DNA of 64,000 bases from Setophaga petechia (GCA_024362935.1 JANCRA010000170.1:248001-312000); one strand, 5' to 3'. Shown: positions 10,404 to 22,227, numbered from the stretch's first letter. The notes: generated by a model not told the origin, from the letters alone. Numbers and translations are program-made.

Positions 10404-12150
10404 CCAAGGAAAGCTCTGTCTGCTGCTGTTCACAGAGAAGGGCTGGTGGCAGATGTGGGGCTCGGAGGCTGCCTGGGGCACAGTGACCATGAAATAATCA
10501 AGTTTTCAATGTTCCGTGAAAGAAGGAGGGGCAGCAACAAAACTTGTGCACTGGAAATAGGAAGGGCAGGCTTTGGCCTGTTTAGGATGCAGATCTGGGG
10601 AGTACTGAATCAGGTACTGACTTTTTAAGGGAAACAGCCCTTAAAACAAAGGTGTCCAGGAAGGATGGACACATTTCAAGAAAGTAATGTTCAGGGGGAA
10701 GGAGCTGCCTGACCCAGTGTGGCAAAAGATGAGCTGGTGAGGAAAATGACTGGCCTGGCTGCCCATGGAGCTTTTGTTGGAATTCGGGGAAAAAAGGACC
10801 GACAACTTAGAAAGTCTTTCAGGATGTTGCTAGGTCATAAAGAAAGAAAAGTTGAGAGTTGAAAACTCAATTAGAACTTAACCTGGAGGCTTCTACAAAA
10901 AGAATAATTTTTTTTAATAAAAAACTTAATACCAAAACGAGGAGTAGGAGAATCTCTACTCTTTATTGGATGCAATGGAGAATATAGTAACAAAAGATAA
11001 GGAAAAGGCTGAGCTACTTAACCTGTAGTTTGTTTCAATTTTCAATATTAGGACAGGCTGTCCTCGGGACAAGTGTTGTCCTGAGCTGGTAGATGGGCAC
11101 AGGGAGCAGAACAGCCCCCTGTAATCCAGGAGGAAGCACCTGGTGACCTGCTGAGCCACTCCAATGCTCACAGGTGTATGGAATCAGACAGGATCCATGC
11201 CAGGGGGATGAGGGAGCTGGTGGATGAACTCCCCAAGCTGCTCTCCATCATTTACCATCAGTGCTGGCTCAGCAGGGAGGTCCCAGGGGACTGGAGGTGC
11301 CAGTGTGAGCCCATCCCCAAGAAGGGCTGGAAGGAGGAGCTGGGCAACTCCAGGCCTGGCAGCCTGACCTGGGTGCCCAGCAAGGTGATGGAACAGATCA
11401 CCCTGAGTGCCATCACAGGGCACCCACAGGATGGCCCAGGGATCAGAGCCAGCCAGCGTGGATTTCAATATCTGCATTGATGATCTGCATGAGGGGAGTG
11501 AGTCCAGCATCAGCAAATTTACAGATGGCACCAAGGTGGGTGTGAGTGTGGATCTGCTGGAGGGTAGGAGGGCTCTGCAGAGGGCCCTGGACAGGCTGGA
11601 TCCAGGGCCCAAATCCAGCAAGGTGAGGTTGAACAAGTCCAAGTGCTGGGTCCTGCACTTTGGCCACAACAGCCCCTGCAGCTCTACAGGCTGGGGACAG
11701 AGGGGCTGGAGAGCAGCCAGGCAGAAAGGGACCTGCAGGGACTGATGGACAGCAGGCTGGACATGAGGCAGCAGTGTGCCCAGGTGGGCAAGAAGGCCAA
11801 TGGCTCCTGGCCTGGCTCAGGAATGGTGTGGCCAGCAGGAGCAGGGCAGGGATTCTTCCCCTGTGCTCAGCACTGCTTGGGCAGCACCTCGAGTGCTGTT
11901 TGCAGTTCTGGGCCCCCGAACTCAGGAAGGACATGGAGGGGCTGGAGCGTGGCCAGAGAAGGGCAACAAGGCTGGGGAGGGGTGTGGGACACAAGTCTTG
12001 GGAGGAGTGGCTTGGGAGCTGGGGTTGTTTATCCTGGAGAAGAGGAGGCTCAGAGGAGACAAGGCAGTGTCAGGGCACAGGTTGGACTTGATGATCTCCA
12101 TGGCCTGTTCCACCCTTGCTGATTCTGGGATTCTCTGAAACCGCCCTTGC
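10404..12150 (+). mobile_element. CR1 LINE fragment with endonuclease and RT relics, copy 1
   Basis: Degenerate CR1 ORF2. About 10404-10628 reads like the end of the endonuclease region, including a GHSDHE motif. About 10960-11440 matches the start of reverse transcriptase (RELVDELPKLLS, then SLTWVPSKVMEQI). About 11460-11990 matches the region after the catalytic core (DDLHEGSESSISKFTDGTK, then the AERDL...QQCA and EKRRLRGD segments). The central part, including the expected catalytic box, is deleted, and frames shift repeatedly, so it is inactive. The 3' end dissolves near 12150. Confidence 0.85.
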
Positions 12151-12198
12151 AGCAGTTGCAGGAGGAGCCCTGGGCTTCCTCTTGAGGAGCTCCAGCAG

Positions 12199-13842
12199 CC
12201 CAGGTCCCTCAGCTTCTCCTGCCAGCCCCAAAGCCCATCCTGTCAGTCCTGCAGAGCCTCTGCAGCCCCTCCTCACTGCCCAGAGCAGGGAGCCCCAGAG
12301 GCAGACACAGCAGCCCACATGTGCCCCCCTGGCCTGGGGTGCCTCTGTCAAGGGAGCAGCAGCAGGCACTGCAGGAGCCTGCAGACAATTCCTGCAGCAC
12401 TTGTAGGATGATCCTGCTGCCCAAGGGACACTCCCATGGGGCCAAGTCAGGAACTGCAATGGGGAGTGGGGCCAGAGAGGAAAGGGCAAACAGGGATGGG
12501 CTGTTTGCAGGGGAGGGAGCAAGGGTGGGCAATAGGAAGAAATTTGTATCAGGAAGAGGAAAGAAAGCAAAGGTGAAGCCAAGGAAATGCTGAGGGCAGT
12601 TTGGGGGTGGCTGCCAGGCAGCCCTGGCTCTGAGCAACAGCATCTGCAGTGGGACAGGAAAGTCCCAGCTGATGGGAACAAACTTTCTGGCTGAGTGCAG
12701 AGGCCAGGACAAAGCTGAGTGCTTTCCCTGCTGTCCCCCAGCCCTTGGTGGCCCCAGGGGCTGATGGCATTTGTGCTGCCTCAGGTTCATGTACCCACAG
12801 CAACAGCATGGGGGTGCTCCCCCTGCTGTGAGCAATGCAAACAGGGGCTGCTGAGCCAGTGCTGCCGTGTCTGTGCCTGCAAGGATGGGGCACCTGTGTG
12901 AGCTGGGGGAGAGGCCAGGGCTGCAGAGGGGGGATGTTGTTGGCAGCCCCATCAGGACGCTCTGGGACGCTGCCCTGGGCTGTGCAGCGCACTGGGGATG
13001 GATCAGCCCCTGCTCTGCTGCTCCTTCCCATCTCCCCAGGGCCCTTGCAGAGCACCAGCTGTTGCTGCCCTCAGCTGCCATGGCAACCCTGAGGACAAAG
13101 CGCTGCCAGGGCTGTTCCAGGTACAATTGCAGTGACACTCGTTGGTGCCACCAGGTGCCATGGCAACGGCCACGGGGACCCGTTCCTTGGTTTGGTGCCA
13201 TGGCAAGCAATGCCCGGAGCCCTTGTGATGGTTGGTGGCCATGGAAAGCTGGCCTGGGCCCCTTGCTCAGGGCTGGTGTCAGTGCCCAGAGCCAGAGGGG
13301 ATCCCTTGCTGGGGGCTGTGCCATGGCCACCTGCCCTGTGCCACGCTGGCCGCTCAGGCACCAGGAACCAGCAGCCAACGGCACTGCCAGGGCCAAAGGC
13401 CAGCTCAGCCAGACACAAAGGGGCAGGGCTGGGCACTGTTTCCATGGCAACCGGCACTGGGGGGGACACCTGGGTCACCTGGCCTGGCACTTGCCATGGA
13501 AACCCCTGGCAGGCACTGAGGGCACAGCCCCTGGCACTGAGACACTGCTGGGCCGGGTGCTGAGCACAGGGCTGAGCACGCAGAGATGGTTTTGTTCTTG
13601 CTGAGCTGCAGCACAGCCAAGGCCTGTCCTGCCCCTCGTCCAGCCACGCTGGGGAGGGGCTGGGGCTGCGGGGGAGCTTGGCAGGGACACAGCCAGGACA
13701 GGGGACCCCAACTGACCCCGGGCATACCCCAGACCACAGGACATCATGCTCAGGGTATGGAGGGGGGGAACAGGGAGGAACGGGGGAATTTTGGAGGGAG
13801 GGCTTTTGCCTTGCCAGGTAACACTTAGGCAAGAGGGGGCCC
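12199..13842. other. GC-rich intergenic region with CCATGGCAAC repeats
   Basis: No exon was supported. Between about 13075 and 13510 the motif CCATGGCAAC or CCATGGAAA recurs every 50-130 bp, like a degenerate minisatellite. A 413-codon minus-strand frame and several others overlap here; they lack domains and reflect GC-rich, stop-poor sequence. Confidence 0.45.
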
Positions 13843-14560
13843 TGTTTCACCAGTGGGCAGGGTCAATACCAAGGACACAGACACCAGCTATAGGAACTGT
13901 GTCATTTATATCATGCACAGCTGCCAAGAATTACAAGAGGATAAGCTCAGCAAAGCACATCATCCTTAGCAAAGAATTACAAAAGAAGCTCAGCAGTCCA
14001 TCCAGGCATTACCACTAAAGATTGCCTGCAGTGATTAAAGAAAGATCCATCAGCAGTTCCCCTCACACTTTACCATCAGCCAGACCCACACATCAGCTGG
14101 GGAAGCCAAGGACTGCAGAGCCACTCCCAGACCCTGGCGATTCCTGCAGCTGCCTCCACCTCTGCAGGCAAGGAGGCTCCAAGCCCGCTGGCAGAGGACA
14201 CAGCTTTTACACTGCTAAACAAACAAGCTGACAGCACTGCTACTGTGGCAACATCTGCTTTCATTCTCCTCCTTGCTTTCTCCCAAAGCCTGGCCAGGGC
14301 TCAAGGAGGAACCAAGGGAGTTGACTTTGATCCTTCAGCCCCAAACAAGGCCAGATAGGGCCTGGTCTGCTTTCTAAATACAGAAAGATAAATCCGTGTT
14401 TCATCAAGGACCACACAGGCTTATCATGCTGTTAATAATGCTTCCTTAAGGAGTGGATACAAACATAATATTTGGTTGGAACATTCATCTAGAGGTGAAC
14501 TTTGCCTCAGAGCGTGTTCAGGCCTTGATCACAGCCTGTTCAGGCCTTGGTACTTTGATC
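13843..14560 (-). mobile_element. 3' LTR of the decayed retrovirus (approximate)
   Basis: Direct repeat of 17818-18500. Shared blocks include the GCAGGGTCA start, a CTGCAGTGAT-AAAGAAAGATCCA block, GCTGGGGAAGC and a CCTGGCCAGGGCTCAAGGAGG segment. The upper boundary is uncertain. Confidence 0.5.
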
Positions 14561-14594
14561 AGTCCTCAGGCCTACAATGAACTACAACCTTCAT

Positions 14595-14730
14595 ACAATT
14601 CCTTCAATAACACAGTTTAAATAGAGATATTAGGCATAAAGGCATCTCCTCTTCTCCTTCAACTCTTTCAATAACACAGTTTAGATTCAGATATTAGGCA
14701 TAAAGGCATCTCCTCTTGTGCCTCAATTAA
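14595..14730. repeat. Tandem duplication of about 67 bp
   Basis: Two copies of TTCAATAACACAGTTTA...AGATATTAGGCATAAAGGC followed by ATCTCCTCTT, starting near 14602 and 14668. Confidence 0.8.
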
Positions 14731-15033
14731 GTGCTGTTTTATTTCATTACTCTGAGATATTCACATTCCTTTTAAACCATGCCCAATAGTTGCTGCTATT
14801 CTCTGTTACTTATCAAATGCCTCTCTTTTCTTGACACTGTCTCTTTTAAGACAAGTCTCAATACTCCACTTCCCAGAACAAAGCATCACAACAACTCTAA
14901 CATGGAATGTCAGAGTGCACACCAAGTGCACACGCTGCAATGATGACAGGCACTGCCACAAATGCATTTCACAGCAGCCTCCAATTTGACAGCCATGAAG
15001 CCAATCCCAGCAAGAAGAATTTTCTTCTTTCTG

Positions 15034-15360
15034 TCACTCTTCTACTGCTCTTTGTGTCAAACTGATTCCTGACTGTTGCCCTTCAAAGCCATCCCTGAGA
15101 GCAGTGCAACATTGCTGTGCCATGAGAGCCCAGGCTCCTCCTTGGCCAGCAAGCAGATCATCCAAGGCCATGTGATTCTGTGGAGTCCCCATTTGTGTTT
15201 GTTGGAGCTCACAGGATGTGCTATTGGACATTTTACCAGGATCATTTGCTACTTCTTCTAATAATGCATTCAGCTTCTTCCTGTCAACTCCACAGGACGG
15301 GGCAGCACACATGGGGCACAGGATGAACCAGAATCTTTTGCTTGCTGAAAGCCAAGGCAC
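15034..15360 (-). pseudogene. Env transmembrane-subunit relic
   Basis: A 108-codon frame contains QNHMALDDLLAGQGG followed by AWALMAQQCC. This is the layout of the region before the disulphide loop in gamma-type and related Env transmembrane subunits. The first cysteine of the usual CX6CC motif is replaced by tryptophan while the CC pair remains. The frame also breaks on both sides, so no Env could be made. The surface-subunit region upstream (15360-16400, minus) is too degraded to recognise. Confidence 0.55.
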
Positions 15361-16439
15361 TCCTTGGGGGAAAATGTTCTCTGGGCCCCAACTCTTCCTT
15401 GTGCTTGTTGCTGAAGGACCCCAAATGGTGGCCCTGCAGCCAAGAGTGCTGTGACACTGACACCGAGCAGCTCCAGCACCCCAAGTTCTACTGACATTGG
15501 CAGGGATGGGAAAGCACAGAAATCCTCTCCCACTGTGGCCTCTGCAACTAGAACAGGCTTTGCTTTCTCCTGAAGGCAGATCTTAGGGAATCCTGTCCAA
15601 GTGATCATTGTATTCCTGTGTTTTCTTTAACTGTCCCTTCACTGACAGTGACGAGTCAGAGCCCATGGACAGAGTTCTGGCCACCCCACAGGCTGGGCCC
15701 TCCAAGGGAACCCCATTGCTCCCAACTCCAGCTGAGAACATCCCCAGCAATTGGTGACATCCAGCACTTTGGCTACCCTGATCTTTACATTTTCATAACT
15801 CATCATTACATTTTGATGACTAACCCCTTGGTGAAACACTAGAGGTGTTTGTGGCAGACAAAGATTCTGGCTGACTATCAAGGAACACCTTACAGACATC
15901 AGTAGTACTTCAGTGACACCGTTCTTCATTCTTTTTTCTCAATCTCATTGGAGTTAGGAACAAGAATTCTGTTGTGCATGGAGCTGGCACCTTTTGAATT
16001 CCACAATAATGCCCCCAGGCCCTTTGCTGTTCAGCTTTCCCATGCTGTCTGTGGCTAACAAGGCTTGGGGGGGCTCTTTCCCCTCTGGCTGGAAGGGGCC
16101 GGGTCCCAGTCCCTGAGGGGCACCCAGGCTCCTGCATGGAATTCCTGTGCAAGTCCCTCAGTGTCACAGCAGCCTTCACATGGAGCCCCGTGGATCAGAG
16201 CATTTTCCAAAGGGGCCCTTGGCGCAAACAGGGGGATTTGCTCTGGCAGGATGTGTAAAACAATATCCTGTCAGATCTCCTTGCTCTCGCACAGAACACT
16301 TGGCTGCAGGGACACATTCCCATTGTTCCTGCCCAGGCCTCAGGGCTCAGAGCTGTCTTTCCTAGGAGCTGTTCCTTCAGCTGCCTCGGGAGGGCCATTT
16401 GGCCTCCGCACCCACACTCTGGCTCCATTATTAGGACTG

Positions 16440-16830
16440 CTGGATCCAAACCCTTCATCTCCACAAACTGTGGTGATTGGAGCTGGAGCTCCTTTTTTCA
16501 CAATCATTCTTAAAATTGCAATATCAATAAATGTGCTACCCTGTCATGGGGTTGAATAATCCAATCTTGTTCGCTATTGTTTAACAGAATTACTCTAATT
16601 TCTTCTTGATATTCTGCATCAATTCCTCCTGCCATGACATGAACACTTTGCAAAGCCAAGCTCCAAGCCAGCAGTTACCAAAGCAAAGTGTCCTGGAGGG
16701 ATCTGAATTTCTGTTTCAGTATTGATAGCTCTCATTTGCTTTGAATTTCTCCTCATGAATTCCAGTGCATGAAGGCCCAGCCCTGCAGCCTCTGGGCTGG
16801 CCCTGCCAGGGGCCATCACAGCCACAACAA
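16440..16830 (-). pseudogene. Retroviral dUTPase relic
   Basis: dUTPase hydrolyses dUTP to limit uracil in viral DNA. Four of the five family motifs are visible across three frames: motif 1-like ([10 protein letters not shown]), the segment with IPPGHFALV, motif 3-like ([13 protein letters not shown]), and motif 5-like (DEGFGSS). At least two frameshifts separate them. The Asp of motif 1 is Gly here. In class III elements dUTPase lies downstream of integrase, and in betaretroviruses before protease; no neighbour decides which applies. Confidence 0.6.
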
Positions 16831-17817
16831 TTTCCCAGGCAGTCCAAGTCTCACTGCCCATGGTTGCATTTGCAAACTGGGGGCAGCCGTGCACAGCCAG
16901 GGGGTTTCCATTTCCCCAGTGGGCCATTGTTAAGGGCATGGAGCACATCTGGGACATGGCTTCTCCATGGGCAAAGGTTCCCATCTCCTCATGTTTTCAA
17001 CTGCTTTTAACAACCCCTTCACCTCTACAACCAATCCTGCAGCTTGTGCATAGTCTGCTACATGAAAAACCCTGCAGGCAAAATCACTGTATTTTTCAGA
17101 GCAACAGACAGAGCACTCTGCATCACAGTATCAGCAAACCCTGTAAAAATAGCCAATTTCCTCCCTTCCTCCTTTCTTCATTGTACACAATCTCACAAAG
17201 TTGACCACTGACATTAGGCCAGTCCTGTTCTGGAGGGTATTTAGTGTTACATCCCTGAGCAGCCAAAGCTGCCAAATTAGTATTGTCAGCATTATTTCAC
17301 AATATTATTATATGTAGATATTGATATAGAAATATAGAGATACACACATACATATGTATTAAAAAATCTATAAATATAAATATGAAGGTCTTATTATACT
17401 TGAAACATGCATATAGTTAGTTATGATATTGATATTTCACTTGCACAAATGCATCTGAGATCAAGATTAAAACCTTCTTCTCTTGCTCCATCTGGGAGCA
17501 TTCCAACAACAATTGTTCCTTCTGAAGGTGCTGTTTCCAATGGACACTTAACAAATTCATCTTTGTCTGCCCAAACCCACAAGGTCTTTTCCTTTTCCAT
17601 GTGCAATTTTGGGATGCATTTGAAGACATCCAGGGCTGCAGCTTCTTTTACCCGATTGCCCCACTGCTCACACGGGGCTCTGACCTCAGCCCACTCCAGA
17701 GCCAGGGAACTCCAGGGAAGGGCTTCCCAGCTGGGAATTTCTGATGGGACTGATTCCTCACATTTACACTGAACAAGTGACATTTTGTTGGGATCTGGCA
17801 AAACTGTGCCAGTTTTG

Positions 17818-18500
17818 TGTTACCAGCGGGCAGGGTCAGCACCAGAGACACAGACTCCAACTGAAGGAATCAGTGTCATTTCCTGCAGTTCAGAGCAGCA
17901 AAGAATCACAAAAGGAGCAGCTCAGCAATGCACCCAACCATCCCCACCAAAGATTGTCTGCAGTGATGAAGAAAGATCCAGAAGCATTCACCCTCAGCCT
18001 TTACCATGCCCCAGATGCACACAGCAGCTGGGGAAGCTGTCACAGCCAAGGGCTGCAGAGCCACTCCTGGGCACTGGCAATTCCTGCAGGTGCCTCCAGC
18101 CCCAGGTGAGGCTCCAACCCCGCTGGGAGAGGGCCCAGCTCTGACAGTGCTGAATGAACAAACTGACAGCACTGCTAGTGTGCCAACATCTGCTTTCATC
18201 CTCCTCTTGGCTCCCTCCCCAAGCCTGGCCAGGGCTCAAGGAGGAACCAAGGCAGTTGACTTTGACCATTCAGCCCCAAACAAGGCCAGATGTCAGATTT
18301 CATGGCCTTGTCTGGCTTCTAAATACACAAAAGTCAAGACATGTTTCACTGAGGAGTGGCTCCATCTATCACAGTGCTAATGACCATGCCTATTTCATCA
18401 GGGAGCAGATAAAAAGATAACCTTTGCTTGGAAGGTTCATCCAGAGGCCACCTTTGGCTCAGGGCCTGCTGTCCAGGCCTCACTCAGGGCTGCTGTCCAG
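17818..18500 (-). mobile_element. 5' LTR of the decayed retrovirus (approximate)
   Basis: Direct repeat of 13843-14560. In element orientation it ends at 17818 with ...GGTAACA. A TGGCACAG stretch four bases further could be a primer binding site, but no tRNA could be assigned. Its far end runs into a CR1 tail. Confidence 0.5.
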
Positions 18501-18622
18501 GCCTTGGCACTCCAGGGACGTGGTTTAGTGCTGGGCTTGGCACTGCTGGGTGAGCGGCTGCACTGGCTGAGCTCAGAGGGCTTTTCCAACAGAAAGGATT
18601 CTGGGATTCCATCATTCTATCC
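18501..18622 (+). mobile_element. CR1 3' end
   Basis: Recognisable CR1 terminal sequence: GGACGTGGTTTAGTG...GGCTTGGCA, a GGCTTTTCCAAC block and the terminal GATTC...ATTCTAT repeat. The ERVK LTR starts directly after it at 18623. Confidence 0.85.
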
Positions 18623-19015
18623 TGTTGGAGAAGGGAGACGTGACACCAGATGGTTCATCAACGTAGCTCAATTTATTGATCTCCATTGACACGTTAAATA
18701 CACTTCTTAATTAGTCTCATACATATTGCAAAAGCTGAGCTCCTTATTGGTCAGAAGGCATTTGCGTCAATATCTGCAACATAGTTATATTTCTGCAACA
18801 TAGTTATACTTCTGTATTCCTGTTGCTCGCTAGCTATGATTTCTACAGCACGTCTGCTAGGTTCAGGCCAAGTTGTTTTGCTGACAAGGGCACTGTGATC
18901 ACAGAGCTACCCTTGGTTCCCACAGCTACCCTTGCCCTACTTATTGCTCATATTGATCATCTTATAGCCACTGTGGCCTTTCTCATCAAGCCACTCAGCA
19001 ATTAGGTTCTCTACA
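18623..19015 (-). mobile_element. 3' LTR of deleted ERVK
   Basis: Forward strand shows TGTTGGAG...CTCTACA, so both ends fit TG...CA. On the element strand there is a CCAAT (about 18752), AATAAA (18672-18677 complement) and a 22-bp tandem duplication (about 18772-18814, TCTGCAACATAGTTATA twice) in the U3 region. Confidence 0.92.
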
Positions 19016-19345
19016 CTTCCCCCGTTTTTCTGTCTGCACAAGCAAATTAGTCTTCCATGTTCTTTCAATCATATTCTGCATCATGTTTTGAATACAACGG
19101 CAAGCACAAGGCAAAATTAACAGTAGCAATAAAATCACTCCTAATAACCCTATCACATGTAACCATGGCCCAAGTCCCAGACTTCTTAACCATTCATCGA
19201 TTCCTAGCTCTTTTTCCTCCTTCAACTTACAGAGTCCTTCTCGAAGCTCTTTAATCTTGCTGTGAATTGAAACAGAGTGATCAGAAAGGTTCATACAACA
19301 CATTCTTTCAAACTCCTCACAGCCGTGGCCTTGCGCTAAAAGCAA
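18995..19345 (-). pseudogene. env: ERVK Env transmembrane end (relic)
   Basis: The 116-codon frame begins inside the Env transmembrane subunit: QGHGCEEFERMCC shows the CX6CC motif, then NLSDHS, a heptad-like region, and one membrane helix (about residues 62-83, LLGVILLLLLILPC). The frame continues over the polypurine tract and ends 21 bases inside the 3' LTR. Everything before the disulphide loop is deleted, so it is only a C-terminal stub. It is closely related to the Env ends at 46570-47007 and 58662-59075. Confidence 0.85.
19016..19029 (-). other. Polypurine tract of deleted ERVK
   Basis: On the element strand this reads AAAAACGGGGGAAG and directly abuts the LTR start TGTAGAG. It primes plus-strand DNA synthesis in retroviruses. 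The same tract lies at 58741-58754. Confidence 0.9.
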
Positions 19346-20018
19346 AAAATTTATAGCAGCTTTATTCTAAAGCATTGCATAATAAGCATTTTACACATCT
19401 ATAGTAAGCATATCTAAGATCTGTGATTTCTTATTCAGTTTAGCTTTAATCCAGCACCCTATCTGTTTTGTAAAGTTTCTTATCTGCCATACTTCCAGGT
19501 AAAATAGTTGCTACTACTACTTAATGCAGCTTAGTCTAAAAACTTAAATTCTTCTATGTTTAACTATTACTTGTGTTTTTACACCCTTACATTAGGAAAG
19601 ATACATTAAGATGGAACAGTGATAGTTTTCTCAAATAATCTGGCCCCCCCCCTGCGGGTTGCCTGCAAGGCTGGCATTTGCACTCTCAAAGAGAACTGAT
19701 TCTTCTGGGGGAGAGTGTGTGTTCAAGGACAGTATGAACTCACACTGCTGGCATCCATCCTGTTTGCTTTGATGTTGGCAATGGGCCGAAAAAGACAAGT
19801 TTTTTACATAAACTACTACTGTTCCCAAAAACCACTAAATTCCTCTGGGAACCAAACAGGTAAATTTATAAAACAAGTTCGAAAAAGATTAGTAACTCTT
19901 CTTAAACTAAGGCAAAGCAATGATTGATTAACTCTTGTAATCTGATCAAGCACTGATCCAGCTCTTTATTGGGATCGCTGCTAATTGGTCCTACCAGGGA
20001 ATGCTGTGTTATGGGTAC

Positions 20019-20637
20019 TGTGAAAAATGCATGTATTTTATAATTGGCTTTTTGCAAATATCAAAATGAACACCACATGTGTTGTGTTAGGAACTAATGC
20101 TGTATTAATTCTCTTAAGTACTGTGTTAAACATAGTTCTAAGTTATAGAAATCATTAAAATAGAAACTATGCTATGTAAGATGCTTTGTTAAATAGAAAG
20201 GCCTTGTAGTGAGATAGCAGCTACAGGACACATAAATCTTTCTGAGAAAGAAAATTTACTGCCTTCTTATCAGAAGAAACTAACTTTTTTCCTGCTTTGA
20301 AGGCACTGTTAGGAATAGAAGGAAGAAGTTAACACTAACCAGACAGAATCCTCTGTTTGAATGGAATCCATGCAGCATGTATGAAGTGTATAAGTATGCA
20401 ACAGGCCATTGTTTTGAAGGGTTAATTCTTTGTTAACATGTATCCTTCTTCGGGCTCGTGATGCCCAGGAAAAAGTACTTGGATGTCTGCAACTCTTTGC
20501 TTTTATTGTCTCATATTGTCTTGCTTTAAATTGTCTAAATTACTATAACTCTAGTTGTATTACTATTTTTATAACCATTTTATTACTATTAAACTTTTAA
20601 TAATTTCAAAAGCAAGTGATTAGTATTTTTTTTCACA
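20019..20637 (+). mobile_element. Nested solo LTR, opposite orientation
   Basis: TGTGAAAAATGC at the left and TTTTTTTTCACA at the right form inverted ends with TG...CA. The segment is AT-rich, interrupts the ERVK between Env and integrase relics, and carries T-rich and ATTAAA-like signals near its right end. No target duplication was found. Family not recognised. Confidence 0.55.
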
Positions 20638-20984
20638 ATTATACTAATTATCTGTACTTTGCAGAGACAATATGAGACTTACTCTGAGCTGTAACCCTTT
20701 CAAAGATATGCTTTAGTTCTTAACAATAACAAATTAGGACCTTTTGCTCAGGTGTTTTAAAAAGCTCTAGATTGACTCTTAATCTTGTTTGTTCTTGTAG
20801 CTCTCTCTGCTAGTCGTTAAAATTATAGTTAAACACGCACTTGTTACACTACAATTCACATACTGCAGACTGTTCTATCGAAAAAGTTTTACCACACACC
20901 TGCAATACAAAGTTACTCAAGCAGCACAATACAGGATATTACAGTCAAGACATTTTTGACCCACTGGACCCCGAATGTAAAATT

Positions 20985-21595
20985 CTAACAGCGACCCAAA
21001 CAGTTGTAACCAGTCTCCCAAAGGTCCGGCAGCAGGCCACAGTCCCATCGACAGCCTTCGAGTGTTCTTTCAGCTGTAACAGCAGCAGTCGCAGCTTTCT
21101 TGTCAGTCACTGCATCAAGAACAGGCTTAGTCCATCCGGCAGGTACCCACACAGCCCCTGTATCCAAATTAGGATCTTTTGCAACCAAGTTGGTGCCCCA
21201 AGGAGGTATTTGGGACCGTGCCAAATTGTCAGGTCTATAGACAACTCTGTGTCCCGCTGATAAACTTGTCCTTGAGTAACACAGTGCATAATTTGCTGAA
21301 AAATGTGCTGCTGCTCTGGGGTAACGCAGATCAGACTTGTCGGGTCTGTGTCTTTAAGAAGTGGACATAAACCATCCAGCAGCCTGTTCGATATTCCAAA
21401 CAATAGCTCCTTGTTAATTTGAAGTGGTGGAAAGGGAGTGTATACCATAACTATAATTTTCCCGGTAAAATCCACAATAATAACTCCAGGTAAAACAAAT
21501 AATCCAAGTATAGAGGAATCCACATTAATAACTCCAGGTAAAACAAATAATCCAGGTATAGAGGCAGATGATCTCCTTAAAAGCAGTGCATCCAT
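20985..21595 (-). pseudogene. pol: Chimeric dUTPase-RT thumb-integrase relic
   Basis: Two overlapping frames cover this stretch. The first has two copies of a dUTPase motif 3-like segment (LPGVIIVDFTG), runs at about residue 45 directly into the RT thumb (LCPLLKDTDPTS, TPEQQHIFQQIMHCVT), and then into KYLLGAPT. A shifted frame gives the integrase C-terminal domain (TGAVWVPAGWTKP). Compared with the intact pol at 60693-63352, protease, the RT fingers/palm with YMDD, RNase H and the integrase catalytic core are deleted at two junctions. The duplicated dUTPase segment is a local tandem repeat of about 60 bp (21475-21560). Confidence 0.8.
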
Positions 21596-21675
21596 CGCTT
21601 GACCTTGTATAACAATAGGTCCTTTAACCTCGTCAGGATGTTTTTCGTGGGTGCGGAGTCATCAGCGTGATTTCA

Positions 21676-22227
21676 TCAGCATCGAGTTCCAGATCCTAAA
21701 CGTTCCGCAGGGGTGCTGGCCATTGCCGTAGGAGCCCGGAGAGGTGCAAGAGGCGCTAATACCTGCGCTTGGGAAGCCCTTGCCTGCTCCTGTAACCTTA
21801 ACCCCAGCTGTTTGATAGCAGCTACCAAGAATGCTTTTGATCCTACCGGCATCTGAGCTATTCTCCCTAATGCCTCTTTTATGGCCCAATTCGCACCTAA
21901 CGTGTTAAGCACATTCCTCGCAGCCTGCCTACTGTCCTGAAGAGCACACTGTTTCAACATAGCCTCTGCCGTATAATCACATACCCCTACTTTCTCTATC
22001 GCGGCAGCAACTTGATCTATAAACAAACCAAAAGATTCTTCCTGGCCCTGCTTAATTCCACATGCTTTTACTCTGTCTATAGCCAGTCTAACCAATCTCA
22101 TCGCCTCTTGGTACTTATCTGGTCCTGTCAGAGCCTGAGTTTCGATGCAAAGAAACACTCTCAGCTCCATAAACTCATCTGCTGTCACTCCAACCTGACT
22201 AACTCCGGATTGCAACTTCGATAGCAA
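21676..22227 (-). pseudogene. gag: ERVK gag, C-terminal capsid part
   Basis: This frame is in phase with the matrix frame at 22255-22875 but separated from it by one TGA stop. It contains the major homology region of retroviral capsid (IKQGQEESFGLFIDQV, about residues 81-96), followed by the helical C-terminal domain. Capsid N-terminal sequence is largely missing between the two pieces, and no nucleocapsid CCHC zinc knuckles were found before the frame ends. The product would be a broken Gag. Confidence 0.8.

Larger units (their letters stand above)
6205..12198 (+). repeat. Segmental duplication, copy 1
   Basis: Collinear with 51950-58357 (plus) over its whole length and with 23868-27260 (inverted) over 6205-9610. 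Contents in order: a GC-rich core (6320-7560) open in several frames on both strands, an AT-rich segment with a small ORF (8267-8524, minus), a moderately GC-rich segment (8795-9720), a TGATGTCA array (9721-9945), a short LTR (10173-10394) and a CR1 (10404-12150). Copies differ at a few percent of positions by eye. Position 12198 is the unoccupied counterpart of the ERVK insertion at 58358. Confidence 0.9.
13843..18500 (-). mobile_element. Decayed minus-strand endogenous retrovirus
   Basis: Two direct repeats, 13843-14560 and 17818-18500, begin alike (TGTTTCACC / TGTTACC, then a shared GGGCAGGGTCA) and bracket about 3.2 kb, so they are read as its LTRs. Inside, on the minus strand, are a frameshifted dUTPase (16440-16830) and an Env transmembrane-subunit relic (15034-15360). 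Gag, protease, RT and integrase were not recognised. 17421-17801 has a 126-codon frame of unknown origin next to the 5' LTR. LTR divergence is high by eye, so the element is old. It could be class III-like (dUTPase) or class I-like (Env). Confidence 0.6.

Noticed and set aside
12209..13450. 413-codon minus-strand ORF
   Set aside because: Low-complexity, domain-free, crosses CR1-adjacent and CCATGGCAAC-repeat sequence, with competing frames on the other strand.
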